Shown here in pieces: positions 1-8,951 of a stretch of 64,000 nt of DNA; the first letter of the stretch is position 1, and the number at the start of each line of letters is the position of its first letter. Under the pieces are notes generated by a model that did not search any database, was not told where the DNA came from, and worked only from the letters and a program-made list of their open reading frames with translations. The stretch is from Deltaproteobacteria bacterium (GTDB taxonomy: Bacteria > Myxococcota_A > Polyangia > Polyangiales > Ga0077539). Where the stretch lies: NCBI GenBank assembly GCA_030694465.1, contig JAUXYJ010000023.1, forward strand, positions 372,001 through 436,000, read 5' to 3'. Position numbers and translations under genes: made by a program.

Positions 1-1
1 C

Positions 2-343
2 CTCGCTGCGTTCTCTGCCGTGACCACCGCGTGTGGCGCGAGCATGCAGCAAGACCCTGCAAATCAACCCACGATCATGCAGCAGCAAGAGCCCATCGTG
101 GTGCATCAACATCAGCAAGAGCCCACGGTGATTCAACAGCAGCCCGTCACCGAAGCACCCCCGCAGCAGCCCAACACAATCATCACGGTGCGCCCAGCCC
201 AACAGCAGACGCAGCCCGTAGTCACACCACAACCAGACTACGGAAACGCTGTTCCGGCCTACGGAATCGCGCCGTATAACCCAGCCGACAACGGTGCTGC
301 CGTCGCGCGCTACGGTGCCCCACCCGCGCCAACCGACTACTGA
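2..343 (+). CDS. Gln/Pro-rich lipoprotein, 5' end outside window
   Basis: The frame is open from the window edge, so the true start lies upstream. The first visible residues form a hydrophobic stretch ending in V-T-T-A-C, which reads as the end of a lipoprotein signal peptide with the cysteine near position 32. The mature part is about 100 residues, dominated by Gln, Pro, Val and Thr with several QQ runs, then Tyr/Ala/Pro-rich to the stop. No catalytic domain is visible. It could be a short envelope-tethered linker or adhesin-like lipoprotein. The function is unknown. The stop is followed 10 bp later by a 16-bp palindrome shared with the convergent pirin gene. Confidence 0.6.
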   Translation, partial: LAAFSAVTTACGASMQQDPANQPTIMQQQEPIVVHQHQQEPTVIQQQPVTEAPPQQPNTIITVRPAQQQTQPVVTPQPDYGNAVPAYGIAPYNPADNGAAVARYGAPPAPTDY

Positions 344-353
344 GCATCGCAAT

Positions 354-369
354 CCGGCGACGTCGCCGG
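354..369. repeat. 16-bp palindrome CCGGCGACGTCGCCGG, copy 1
   Basis: This is a perfect palindrome in the 50-bp gap between convergent genes. The flanks extend it to ATCC...GGGT, where the outer T/G would be a G-U wobble in + strand RNA. It could form a GC-rich hairpin with an ACGT loop, but no U-tract follows. Identical copies lie at 13966, 17671 and 47717. Confidence 0.85.
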
Positions 370-393
370 GTCCTTGGCTCACCCCCTGCACGG

Positions 394-1254
394 CTAGTCG
401 ACGTAGGGCCCGTGCTGATCAATCGGCTCTTCGTGCGGCCGCCCCGCGATGAGCACCGCCCGAGACCCGCGCTCACCTAGGAGCCGCAGCTCCCCCTCGC
501 GAACAAGCGCATATTGCCCGGCCAATAGCGAGACATCACCCAACCTCACGCTCCCGTCTGCGACGTACACAAGGCCTTGATGTCCGGTCGCGATTTCGGA
601 CTCAAACGAAGCCGTCTGCTCAGAGAACGAGAGATCCAGGTAGCTCATCGCGGTCTCAAGGTGTACCGGCGACTGAGGCCCCACGACTGTGCGCACGCGA
701 ACTAAGCCTACGCTGTGCTCGGGCAGCTCGTGTCCGTGATGTGCGCGATACCGTGGGGCCATGCGCTTGCGCGCCCGCGGAAGATTGACCCAGAGCTGCA
801 GCCCACGGTTGACCTGCGCGCGGCCTGGCATTTCGGAGTGAAACGCGCCGCTGCCCGAGGTAAAAATTTGGACACCGCCGGTGTGAACCGTGCTGTGATT
901 TCCCAGAGAATCTTGGTGTTCAAACGCACCATCGAGCATGTAGGTAAACGCCTCGAAGCCGCGGTGTGGATGCGTCGGAAACCCCGCAGGGGGGCCCACA
1001 GCGAAGTCATCCAAGAGCACAAACGGATCTCGATGCTCGCCCGCCCGATGCGGAAACAGTCTCCGCAGCCTCGCCCCTGCACCGTCCTCGGTCGCGCGCG
1101 CAGCGAGCACCTCAGGCGCCGCGTTGGGCGGGATCCTCTGCGCTCTTCGGGTCGCTCCCAGGACGCCCGCGCTGGGCGCTGGAGTGCACCGCGCCAAGAC
1201 GACTCCGCCCATCGCGCTCAGGCCCTGAACCAACACGTCGCGCCTCGTCGTCAT
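394..1254 (-). CDS. Pirin-family cupin protein with an apparent export signal
   Basis: This is a 286-residue bicupin of the pirin family. The N-terminal cupin carries the diagnostic HPHRGFE block and a later FHSE block, so the four metal ligands of pirins (H95, H97, H139, E141) are all present. Characterised pirins are quercetinase-like or transcriptional cofactors and act inside the cell. Here the protein begins MTTRRDVLVQG followed by a hydrophobic run and a cysteine, which resembles a Tat or lipoprotein leader. The -1 residue before the cysteine is Arg, so lipidation is doubtful. I chose the ATG because AAGGTG lies nine bases upstream; an in-frame GTG four codons earlier is possible. Confidence 0.85.
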   Translation of the reverse strand: MTTRRDVLVQGLSAMGGVVLARCTPAPSAGVLGATRRAQRIPPNAAPEVLAARATEDGAGARLRRLFPHRAGEHRDPFVLLDDFAVGPPAGFPTHPHRGFEAFTYMLDGAFEHQDSLGNHSTVHTGGVQIFTSGSGAFHSEMPGRAQVNRGLQLWVNLPRARKRMAPRYRAHHGHELPEHSVGLVRVRTVVGPQSPVHLETAMSYLDLSFSEQTASFESEIATGHQGLVYVADGSVRLGDVSLLAGQYALVREGELRLLGERGSRAVLIAGRPHEEPIDQHGPYVD

Positions 1255-1281
1255 GATCCTCAGCACCTTACCCCAACCGGA

Positions 1282-1299
1282 CGTTTCGCAGGCGAAACG
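1282..1299. promoter_or_regulatory. Inverted repeat 1, candidate operator
   Basis: CGTTTCG-CAGG-CGAAACG has perfect 7-bp arms and lies in the divergent gap between the pirin and the coiled-coil gene. A near-identical inverted repeat starts three bases later, with its centre about 21.5 bp away (two helical turns). The shape fits a pair of operator sites for one dimeric regulator. Confidence 0.5.
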
Positions 1300-1302
1300 C
1301 GA

Positions 1303-1321
1303 CGTTGCGATACACGCAACG
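1303..1321. promoter_or_regulatory. Inverted repeat 2, candidate operator
   Basis: CGTTGCG-ATACA-CGCAACG has perfect 7-bp arms and differs from inverted repeat 1 by one base per arm and one extra loop base. It lies 31 bp upstream of the coiled-coil gene start. Confidence 0.5.
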
Positions 1322-1351
1322 CGAGTCTCACACTACACTCGCGCTTGAGCC

Positions 1352-3334
1352 ATGACCGCCATGATCGAACAAGAACACCCGCTGCACGAGTACGTCCGCT
1401 TTTACCTCCGAGTCCTTGAGCAGCTCGACCAAGCCCATCAAGCGCTCGCCGTGACGCGCACCGATGTGCTGAGCACCGTGCACAGCTTCGCCGAAGTGCT
1501 CACGGCCGCGCACGACCCCGCGGCTTGGTATGGCGCCACTGCAGACGCGGTCAGCTCACAGCTCCACACCCACGCGTTGTGGCGTCCCGAAGATGTACTG
1601 AGACTCTCGGGGCTCACAGATGTCTACGAGGTCGTCGGGCGATTTACCTTTCAGGGCGAAGACGACCAAAACATCTCGACCCTCACCGAAATGATTGCAA
1701 AAACGCAGGCTGACATCGACGCCCAGCGTACGTGGCTCGCCGCGCTTGCCAAGGTCCCATCGGGCGCGACGCTGCTCGCCGAGGGGCTCTCGCAGCAAGA
1801 GCTCGCGGCGCAAACCCAGAGAAGACAGACCGCACTCGAACCCTTTGAGCCCGTCGCGCGGGAGCTTCGGGTTCAGTGCACCAAGGTGCTCGATGCAGTG
1901 CGCGCGCTCGCCCCTCCCGACGTGACGTCGATCGAGAGCGCTGAGGCGAATTACCAGGATTATGTCAGGCGATTGCAGTCTCTCTACACCACCGCGCTGC
2001 CCTATCTTCGTCGCTCACTCGAAGACCTGTGCAAGGTCGCGCAGGTTGATACGCCACCGTCGTGGCCTGACAGCTTGCCGTTTTCGCAGACACTTCCTGC
2101 AGAATTGATGACCGCCCCCCCGACGGAGGGCCCCACTGTGATCGCGCTCAGGCAGCAGCTGGCCGAGGCCGAGGGGCAGATCCAGAACATCGTTCGTGGC
2201 GTCGAAGAATGCAATTTGGCTCAGCGAAAACGCGAACAAGACAAGCTGGCCGCCCTCGCAAAAGACACCGAGCTTGAGCGCGAAGTCGACATCGCAAAGA
2301 ACACCGTGCGTTGGACCACGAAGCTCGATGAGCTCGATCAAATGCAACAGGCTCTTAGCGGACAGGCGCAGCAGCGTGATGGACGCGCGACGCTGGTCGC
2401 ACAGCTGCAGCAGCAGTACCAACAGATCGAGCTCGCGCTCGTACAAACACGGGGCGACGTCACCAACAAAGAGAACGAAATCACTGCGCTCGCCCAGAAG
2501 CTCCAAGAGACTCGCGACGCAGAACCGACGCTGTTTGGCAAAGAAGAGTGGCGTCAGAAGGTCGCTCAGTCCGAGCAAGAGCTCCGGGAGCGAAGAGAGC
2601 TCGTCGCGCAGCGGCGAAACGTCCTCGGAGAAACCGAGCGACAGTTCGCAGCAGTGCAGACACGATTGTCCGCTGAAAATACACAGCTCTCACTGAGCGA
2701 CCGCATCATCGCAGAGGCCCACGCACGCGCCGAGTCGCTTCGAAACGAGGTGCTCGAAATTGAGAAGCAGCTCGGTACACACAGGCCTCCACGGCGGCTC
2801 GCGACCGCGCAGGCGGATGAGTTCTTGACGGGTGTCTGGGGCGCACGCAACGAGACACGCGCACGCATCGAAGCCCTCACCAATCAGCACCGCAACGGGA
2901 CCCTCGAGATCGAGCGCTTGGCAGCGCAGGGACGCCAGTGGACCGCGGAGCGAGAGCGCCTCCGTGGAGCCCTTGAGCAAGCCCGCAAAGCCAACACGCT
3001 TGCGCAAGAGAACACGCTCAGAGAGCTCAGCACGCGGCGACAACAGGGCGTATCGCAGTACATCGCGCGCACCCTCGCGCCACTGGAAGAGTCACTGTCG
3101 CAAGTGGACAAGATCTTTGTCGATCCTGCGCGACAGGTGCTCTTGCAGCGCGCAGGCGATGGCACTCCGAAGGCTGGCACGCTCCGCGCAAAAGCCGAAC
3201 AGCTCGCCCAAGCGCTCGCCCAGCTCGCCCCTCGGATTGAGCCAGCGCTCACCGCACAGGCGGCAGTGCTAGAGGCCCTTCAGCGGGATTTTGTCGCCAA
3301 ATGGAAATCCGCGGTCACCGCGGCGTGGACCTGA
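1352..3334 (+). CDS. Large coiled-coil protein of unknown function (660 aa)
   Basis: No catalytic motif, signal peptide or membrane segment is visible, so it is probably cytosolic. Residues 1-250 are mixed helical. From about residue 265 to 570 the sequence is almost continuously charged and Gln/Glu/Arg/Ala-rich with heptad-like spacing, typical of a long coiled coil. It lacks Walker A and B motifs, so it is not an SMC or Rad50 protein. It could be a structural or scaffold protein. It stands alone: the upstream gene is divergent and the downstream gene is convergent with a 10-bp gap. The start ATG has a second in-frame ATG three codons later. Confidence 0.75.
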   Translation: MTAMIEQEHPLHEYVRFYLRVLEQLDQAHQALAVTRTDVLSTVHSFAEVLTAAHDPAAWYGATADAVSSQLHTHALWRPEDVLRLSGLTDVYEVVGRFTFQGEDDQNISTLTEMIAKTQADIDAQRTWLAALAKVPSGATLLAEGLSQQELAAQTQRRQTALEPFEPVARELRVQCTKVLDAVRALAPPDVTSIESAEANYQDYVRRLQSLYTTALPYLRRSLEDLCKVAQVDTPPSWPDSLPFSQTLPAELMTAPPTEGPTVIALRQQLAEAEGQIQNIVRGVEECNLAQRKREQDKLAALAKDTELEREVDIAKNTVRWTTKLDELDQMQQALSGQAQQRDGRATLVAQLQQQYQQIELALVQTRGDVTNKENEITALAQKLQETRDAEPTLFGKEEWRQKVAQSEQELRERRELVAQRRNVLGETERQFAAVQTRLSAENTQLSLSDRIIAEAHARAESLRNEVLEIEKQLGTHRPPRRLATAQADEFLTGVWGARNETRARIEALTNQHRNGTLEIERLAAQGRQWTAERERLRGALEQARKANTLAQENTLRELSTRRQQGVSQYIARTLAPLEESLSQVDKIFVDPARQVLLQRAGDGTPKAGTLRAKAEQLAQALAQLAPRIEPALTAQAAVLEALQRDFVAKWKSAVTAAWT

Positions 3335-3344
3335 GTAAACCGCG

Positions 3345-5042
3345 CTAACCGATGGGGCCACTTGGGTCGCGAGGCGGCACCAAGAAGAACACATCCCGCG
3401 TGTCGAGCACGGTGACTCCGTCGCCAACGACCTCGATGCGAGCCCTGAACAACTGCGGCCGATCGGTGGGCATCACAAAGTCGTTTTGCTTGGGGTAGAT
3501 GTCAAAGCACACTGGCACGTTGTTGCGCACAGCCACGAAAGTGTCTTGCACGCCGTCCATGTTGGCATCGCGTGTCATCTGGCCCGGGACACACACGCGC
3601 ATGGGCATCCGTGGGTCACGCGCGCCGCCCATGGTGTTGGGCACGATGCGGTCGATAAAGCGCGTCGCGTCGACGGTCTCACCCGCTTCGACCACATCCA
3701 CCGCACGAACAGACACGTCTCGTGGGGCCTCGTTGGCGAGCGTCTGGATCGCGTTGACCAGCTGCGTGTGAACGTTGGCAGCCGTGGCGCTCGGAAAAAT
3801 CAGCGGCATCCCCATCGCGTTGACCGAGCGCGTCTGCGTGAGAATCGTCGTCCATTCGGGCGAGCTCGCGCCCGTGCCCATCACGATCACTTTGCCGCTG
3901 ATCGCGTTTACGGCGGTGACGATTTGCGCGACGGTGGGTCGCCCATCGCACGTTGCACAGGTCGCAGCGGTACAGCCTGCACCTGACACGTTGTAACTCT
4001 CCGAAAATCGCTCATCGCCAAACACAACGAGGATCGGCAACGCGCCGTCTCGCACGCAGCCTAGACCGCGCGAGCCCATGGGGCACGTGGGACGGCGCAC
4101 AGACGGCCACATCGCGCTGTTGCCGGTCGCCCAGAGCCACACGGTCTGCCCATAGGGCTCGTGCGCGCCACAGTCGGCCGACAAGCGCCCCAGGGCCGTG
4201 TCTAAGAGCATCGCGTTGCCCGTGGAGGGCTGCTCGACCTGGATCCCTACGCAGGCCGCTGTGAGGGCCGCAGCGGGGCAGCGGTCGAACTGCCAGACGC
4301 CAAACTCCGAGTCCATCACGACGCGACGAACACCAGGAATAATCGTCGTCGAGAGCGCGCTTCGGACCTGGTTGATAATGGGCCCCATCGACACGCTCGT
4401 GTCGATCGCGAAGTGCACATCCGCGCGACGCAACGCCGTCGCAAACACGAGCGTGTCTTTGTTGGGCGACGGCGCGGCCATGTAGGGCTCGCGAAAGAAG
4501 AAGTTGCCCATCGCCGAGGGGTTAGACGCTGGATCTCGCGGGTTGGTCATCGCGGCGATCTCGACGAGATCGTCCACGCCGTCCATGTCGGTGTCACGGC
4601 TGCGCGGGTTGGTCATCAGGCGCACCTCGTCGGCGTCGGTGACCCCATCGCCATCGGAGTCACGGTCTCGAAAATCGGGGATCCCGTCCATGTCCGTGTC
4701 CACCGGAGGGGTGGACAAATCCGAGTCGCCTGCCTCTTCGACGTCGAGTAAACCGTCGTTGTCCGAGTCGGTGTCGACGCTGTCCGGCATGCCATCCATG
4801 TCGGTGTCGGCAGCGCCGTTTCCCTCGTGAAAATCAGAGATACGGTCGTTGTCAGAGTCCGTCGTCGCGGGGTTGGCGACGTCGCTCGTGCCTGTGTCCA
4901 CGTGCGTCGTGATGTCACTGGTCGTGTCGCCCATCACGCCAGCGTCACGCCCTCCCACGTCAGCGTCGACGACAGGATCACTGCACGCGACAAACACAAG
5001 CGCCAACAGGCTCAGCGATGGATGCGCAACCGAGTATTTCAT
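3345..5042 (-). CDS. VWA-domain lipoprotein with calcium-binding Asp repeats
   Basis: A lipoprotein signal peptide ends at V-A-C about 20 residues in. Next comes a Thr/Asp-rich tether, then roughly 100 residues of thrombospondin type 3-like repeats (D-x-D-x-D-G and DTDMDG units, also called OmpA-TSP3 repeats), which normally bind calcium. The C-terminal half is a von Willebrand A domain with an intact MIDAS start (DTSVSM). Several Cys pairs suggest disulfides, consistent with a cell-surface location. VWA domains usually mediate metal-dependent protein binding, so an adhesion or matrix role is the likely inference. The ATG was chosen because AAAGGTG lies nine bases upstream; a GTG three codons earlier is less likely. 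Confidence 0.85.
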   Translation of the reverse strand: MKYSVAHPSLSLLALVFVACSDPVVDADVGGRDAGVMGDTTSDITTHVDTGTSDVANPATTDSDNDRISDFHEGNGAADTDMDGMPDSVDTDSDNDGLLDVEEAGDSDLSTPPVDTDMDGIPDFRDRDSDGDGVTDADEVRLMTNPRSRDTDMDGVDDLVEIAAMTNPRDPASNPSAMGNFFFREPYMAAPSPNKDTLVFATALRRADVHFAIDTSVSMGPIINQVRSALSTTIIPGVRRVVMDSEFGVWQFDRCPAAALTAACVGIQVEQPSTGNAMLLDTALGRLSADCGAHEPYGQTVWLWATGNSAMWPSVRRPTCPMGSRGLGCVRDGALPILVVFGDERFSESYNVSGAGCTAATCATCDGRPTVAQIVTAVNAISGKVIVMGTGASSPEWTTILTQTRSVNAMGMPLIFPSATAANVHTQLVNAIQTLANEAPRDVSVRAVDVVEAGETVDATRFIDRIVPNTMGGARDPRMPMRVCVPGQMTRDANMDGVQDTFVAVRNNVPVCFDIYPKQNDFVMPTDRPQLFRARIEVVGDGVTVLDTRDVFFLVPPRDPSGPIG

Positions 5043-5126
5043 GACCAACACACACCTTTATCCGAGCAGACAACGTTGCAAAGGCAAGGTGTCATTCTAT
5101 CTGCAATTTGGCTCAATGGCGTAGCG

Positions 5127-6800
5127 CTACTCGTCGCGCCCTGAGCGAAGCTGCCAGCCGGTCCACCACTGCCGAATCTGATGAAAGAAGCCCGTCGCGC
5201 CTGCTGCAACGAACAGCAAAAATCCTAGCCAAACGTGACGATCCGCCGCGAGCAAGAGCCCTCCCGCGAAGATCATGCTCGCCACAGTGAGGCCCGTGTA
5301 GACCTGCCTGCCCAAGCGCTCGGCGGCCATCGGGAGCCCAGGATCCACGGTCTTCATCGTGAGGTGACCCTTGCGAAGATCTTCGAGAATCTCGCCCACT
5401 TGTTCGGGCATGGACCCGGCGAGTCCAGACATCCGCATCGCCGCTTTTAAGAAATCTCCGGAGACTTTTTCGGGCGAGTACCTTCGCGCAAGCAAGCGCA
5501 AAAAGTGAGGTTTTGCCGCGCTAAAGACGTCCAAATCGGGATCAAGTTGCCGCCCGATCCCCTCGATCGTCATGAGCGCTTTTCCGACCATCAAGAAGTC
5601 CGGCGGCATGTCAACGCCGTGCCGAACTGCGCCTTGAATAAGGTCCGTAATCAACGCAGACATCTCGATGTCTTTGAGACTCTTGCCGAGATACTTTCGG
5701 CCCAGGGTCGACACGTCTGCACGAAACGCGAGCTGATCGACCTTGCGATTTGGCTTGCCGATCGAATACAGAGCGTCCGCGATGCTGTCGTAATCTTCGC
5801 GCACCGCGGCGACCATGAGATCAATCGCGCGGTCGCGCATCAGTGGCGAGAGATGCCCCACAAGGCCAAGGTCCAGCATCCCGAGGATGGGCGCCTCGAT
5901 GGAGCCCAGGATCAAGATGTTTCCGGGGTGTGGGTCCGCGTGAAAGAAACCATCTTCGAAGATCATCTTGATGATGGCGTCGATGGCGCGATTCGCGATG
6001 AGTTTTCCGTCGTGTCCTTGGCTCTGGGCGCGATCGATTTTGGGGCCAGAGAAGAACTCCATCGTCAGGACGCGCTTGCTCGACGCAGCGCGGTAGATCA
6101 ACGGAAACTTGATGTTGTCGTGCCCCTCGAAGTTCTTGGCAAATCGCTGAGCGTTCTCTGCTTCTTGCACAAAATCGAGCTCGGCCGTGATCGAGCGATT
6201 AAACTCTCGCACGAGGTCTGTGGGTGAGTACGTCTTGGTCTCGGGGATCGCGCGCTCGAGCGTGTGTGCGAACCAGTAGAGCAGATCAACGTCGCGCTCA
6301 ATCGTGTGCGCAACATTGGGTCGCTGGACCTTCACCACGACATCGCGGAGCCCCTCGGGAGTGACCAGTTTTGCGCGGTGCACTTGCCCGATGGAGGCGC
6401 TCGCGATCGGTGTGTCCATAAAGTCTACAAAGACCTCACCAACCGGGGCTCCAAGCTGCTCTTCGATAATTTCGCGCGCCGCTTGCGACTCAAACGGTGG
6501 GACAGAATCCTGGAGTTTTTTCAGCTCGCGGATCACGTCTGCTGGCAACAAGTCAGGCCGCGTCGAAGCGATCTGTCCAAGCTTCACAAACGAGGGGCCG
6601 AGATCGGTGAGGACCAACCGCAGGCGGATCGCCAGGGTCGAACGGTCGCCCACCGCCGAGTCCGAAGACTCGTCCGCTTTGGCCCCTCCACCACCCAGCC
6701 CCAGTCGAGAAACGACCTCGCCAAATCCATGGCGAACGAGAACTACAGCGATCTGCCTAGCGCGGTCGAGATCGCGAACTGCCGTAAGAATCGATGGCAC
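5127..6800 (-). CDS. ubiB: UbiB/AarF (ABC1) kinase-like protein
   Basis: At 557 residues it has the family's usual length. The hallmarks of the ABC1/ADCK/UbiB atypical kinase fold are present: the KxGQ motif (KLGQ, K73) followed by the A-rich loop (ASASIGQVHRA), a catalytic loop HADPHPGN, and DLGLVG in place of DFG. Two hydrophobic segments at the C terminus anchor it to the inner membrane. In other bacteria the family supports ubiquinone or isoprenoid lipid metabolism through an ATPase-like activity. Here no quinone gene is adjacent, so the pathway is an inference. It is transcribed alone, ahead of the VWA lipoprotein on the same strand with a 84-bp gap. Confidence 0.9.
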   Translation of the reverse strand: MPSILTAVRDLDRARQIAVVLVRHGFGEVVSRLGLGGGGAKADESSDSAVGDRSTLAIRLRLVLTDLGPSFVKLGQIASTRPDLLPADVIRELKKLQDSVPPFESQAAREIIEEQLGAPVGEVFVDFMDTPIASASIGQVHRAKLVTPEGLRDVVVKVQRPNVAHTIERDVDLLYWFAHTLERAIPETKTYSPTDLVREFNRSITAELDFVQEAENAQRFAKNFEGHDNIKFPLIYRAASSKRVLTMEFFSGPKIDRAQSQGHDGKLIANRAIDAIIKMIFEDGFFHADPHPGNILILGSIEAPILGMLDLGLVGHLSPLMRDRAIDLMVAAVREDYDSIADALYSIGKPNRKVDQLAFRADVSTLGRKYLGKSLKDIEMSALITDLIQGAVRHGVDMPPDFLMVGKALMTIEGIGRQLDPDLDVFSAAKPHFLRLLARRYSPEKVSGDFLKAAMRMSGLAGSMPEQVGEILEDLRKGHLTMKTVDPGLPMAAERLGRQVYTGLTVASMIFAGGLLLAADRHVWLGFLLFVAAGATGFFHQIRQWWTGWQLRSGRDE

Positions 6801-6864
6801 AGTGCCGAGAGGCTACCATCGCCGACTCGCGATCGCAGAACTTGCTGCGAATCACACAGCAGCG

Positions 6865-7539
6865 TCAGTCGCGCGCCGCATCCGAAGCGCCACCGTCGGC
6901 GACACATCGACGGGCCGAATCTTGACGAACACCTGCGACCGATCGCGCGCAAACACTGGAATAGATCACGCCATCGCACCCACACGATGAAGGCTCATCG
7001 CGCGGACAACGGGACAGGTCGCTCTCGAGGCGCAGCGAGCAAAAGCCAACACCTTCGCACGTGGGCCCATTGCAGTATTGCGACGAGGGGCAGTCCATGT
7101 TGCTGAGGCAGACACGCACCGAAGACTCGCGAGGCACATCCACGATCGCGTCGGCCGCAGTCGCTGCGTCGGTGATCGGTCCGCCGCCATCTGGATACAA
7201 GCATGAACACACGTTCGCGCGGCAACGCCCGGTGAGCGCACCGACCGCAAGACACGAGTCAAAACACACATCTGGGTCGCACATCCCGGTGTCTTGCGCG
7301 ACATCCATCGTCGAGACAGCGTCCCGTGCGGCGGTGTCGCGAGCGATCACATCGGGGGGGCGCACAGAGGTGTCCTCGGGAGGCGTCACGGTGCTGTCTT
7401 GAGGCGTCTCCATCACGTCCTCGAAGAGCGGACGCGGAGGCGCGCATGCGATCACGGGGAGCACGCACAGCGCCAACGTGAGAGCGCGCAGAGTCATAGT
7501 GGTAGGCACAGGGTTTTGCATACGCGTAGTCAAAGGCAT
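6865..7539 (-). CDS. Cys-rich lipoprotein with a Kazal-like module
   Basis: The secretion signal is clearest if translation starts at the ATG at 7497: a hydrophobic core and then V-I-A-C. ATGs at 7539 and 7521 are alternatives. The mature protein has an Asp/Pro/Thr-rich tether, then a Cys-rich segment with CDPDVC and a CSCLYPDGGG turn. The C-terminal 50 residues contain S-C-G-C-D-G-V-I-Y-S-S-V-C, which closely matches the Kazal-type protease inhibitor signature (CGCDGxTYxNxC). It may be a surface-tethered inhibitor. The Kazal call rests on the motif alone, and inhibition is not shown. Confidence 0.7.
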   Translation of the reverse strand: MPLTTRMQNPVPTTMTLRALTLALCVLPVIACAPPRPLFEDVMETPQDSTVTPPEDTSVRPPDVIARDTAARDAVSTMDVAQDTGMCDPDVCFDSCLAVGALTGRCRANVCSCLYPDGGGPITDAATAADAIVDVPRESSVRVCLSNMDCPSSQYCNGPTCEGVGFCSLRLESDLSRCPRDEPSSCGCDGVIYSSVCARSVAGVRQDSARRCVADGGASDAARD

Positions 7540-7614
7540 GACGACCGGAGAATGACACAGGCTCGGGACAGAACGAAGCCGTTGTCACCCGGCCACTTCA
7601 AAACGAGCGCAAAG

Positions 7615-8907
7615 TTAGGCGGACGCCACGCGCTTGAAGGCTGATCGCGCGGCGACGAGGGTGCGCTCTACGATCGTGTCGTCGTGCTGAATTCCGTGAA
7701 AAGCCGCCTCGAATTGCGACGGGGGAAGGTAGATCCCATCGGCGAGCATGGACTGATGAAACACTGCAAATTTGCTGCGATCACAGCGATTTGCCTCATG
7801 CCACGAGCGCACAGGCTCTGCGGTAAAAAACACGGTCCACATCGCCCCCACGCGCTGAACGACGCACGCAACCCCAGCACGCGCCGCTGCCTCCCGGAGG
7901 CCTTCTTCGAGCGCCGCGCCGATGCGCTCAAGTCCGGCGTACACCGCGGGGTCACGCAATTGCGCGAGCGTAGCCAGCCCCGCGGCCGTAGCGAGGGGGT
8001 TTCCGGAGAGCGTACCTGCTTGATAGACGGGCCCTAGCGGGGCGAGCATCTTGAGGATCTCGGCGCGGCCTCCGAATGCGCCCAGTGGAAGGCCTCCACC
8101 AGCAATTTTGCCGAGCGTTGTCAGATCGGGCGTGACCCCATACCGAGCCTGCGCGCCGCCATACGCGACACGAAAACCTGTCATCACTTCGTCGAGAACC
8201 AGCAGCGCACCACGCGATCTGCAGAGGTCCTCGAGCGCCTGCAAAAATCCATCGTCGGGAGGCACGCAGCCCATGTTTCCGACGACGGGCTCGACGATCA
8301 CCGCCGCGACGTCGTCGCCGTGCGCGTCCAAGAGGGCACGAACAGACGCGAGATCATTGAACTGCGCGGTCAGCGTCCGGGCCGCGGTCGATTCGGGCAC
8401 GCCCGCCGAATCTGGGACGCCCTGAGTCGCCGCACCCGAACCCGCTTTTACGAGCAAAAAGTCAGCATGTCCGTGATAGCAGCCCTCGAACTTAATGAGC
8501 TTTGAGCGCCCCGTGAAGCCTCGCGCCAACCGCAGCGCAGACATGCACGCCTCGGTCCCGGACGAGGTCAAACGCACCATGTCCATCGACGGCAGAGCCT
8601 CACAGAGCGTCTCGGCTAAGACCACCTCGCGCTCCGTCGGCGCCCCAAAGCTTGTGCCATCTTTGGCAGCCTCAGTGATCGCGCCAAGCACCGCGGGGTG
8701 CGCGTGGCCGAGGATCATGGGCCCCCACGAGCCCACGTAGTCCACGTAGCGCTTGCCGTCCGCGCCCTCAAGCCAGCAGCCCTCTGCGCGGCGAATAAAC
8801 ACCGGCTCGCCTCCCACCGAAGCGAACGCACGCACGGGAGAGTTAACCCCACCGGGGATTCGCTGTTGAGCTCGCGCAAACAGCGCCTTTGAGACTTCGT
8901 CACTCAT
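7615..8907 (-). CDS. hemL: Glutamate-1-semialdehyde 2,1-aminomutase
   Basis: This PLP enzyme converts glutamate-1-semialdehyde to 5-aminolevulinate in the C5 route to tetrapyrroles. At 430 residues it is full length. The N terminus (RIPGGVNSPVRAF) and the PLP-lysine region (TTLGKIAGGGLPLGA) are near-canonical for GSA aminomutase and separate it from other class III aminotransferases, as does the SSGTEA block. It acts in the cytosol. The start codon is an ATG with standard N-terminal length. It is not accompanied by other haem genes in the window. Confidence 0.96.
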   Translation of the reverse strand: MSDEVSKALFARAQQRIPGGVNSPVRAFASVGGEPVFIRRAEGCWLEGADGKRYVDYVGSWGPMILGHAHPAVLGAITEAAKDGTSFGAPTEREVVLAETLCEALPSMDMVRLTSSGTEACMSALRLARGFTGRSKLIKFEGCYHGHADFLLVKAGSGAATQGVPDSAGVPESTAARTLTAQFNDLASVRALLDAHGDDVAAVIVEPVVGNMGCVPPDDGFLQALEDLCRSRGALLVLDEVMTGFRVAYGGAQARYGVTPDLTTLGKIAGGGLPLGAFGGRAEILKMLAPLGPVYQAGTLSGNPLATAAGLATLAQLRDPAVYAGLERIGAALEEGLREAAARAGVACVVQRVGAMWTVFFTAEPVRSWHEANRCDRSKFAVFHQSMLADGIYLPPSQFEAAFHGIQHDDTIVERTLVAARSAFKRVASA

Positions 8908-8951
8908 GGCGCGAGTTGTACGCCGAGCGAGACGGTAGCGTCACGTGCACA

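Noticed and set aside
715-1419. Open frame on the + strand opposite the pirin gene
   Set aside because: It is a shadow of the pirin gene; Arg-rich, no ribosome-binding site.
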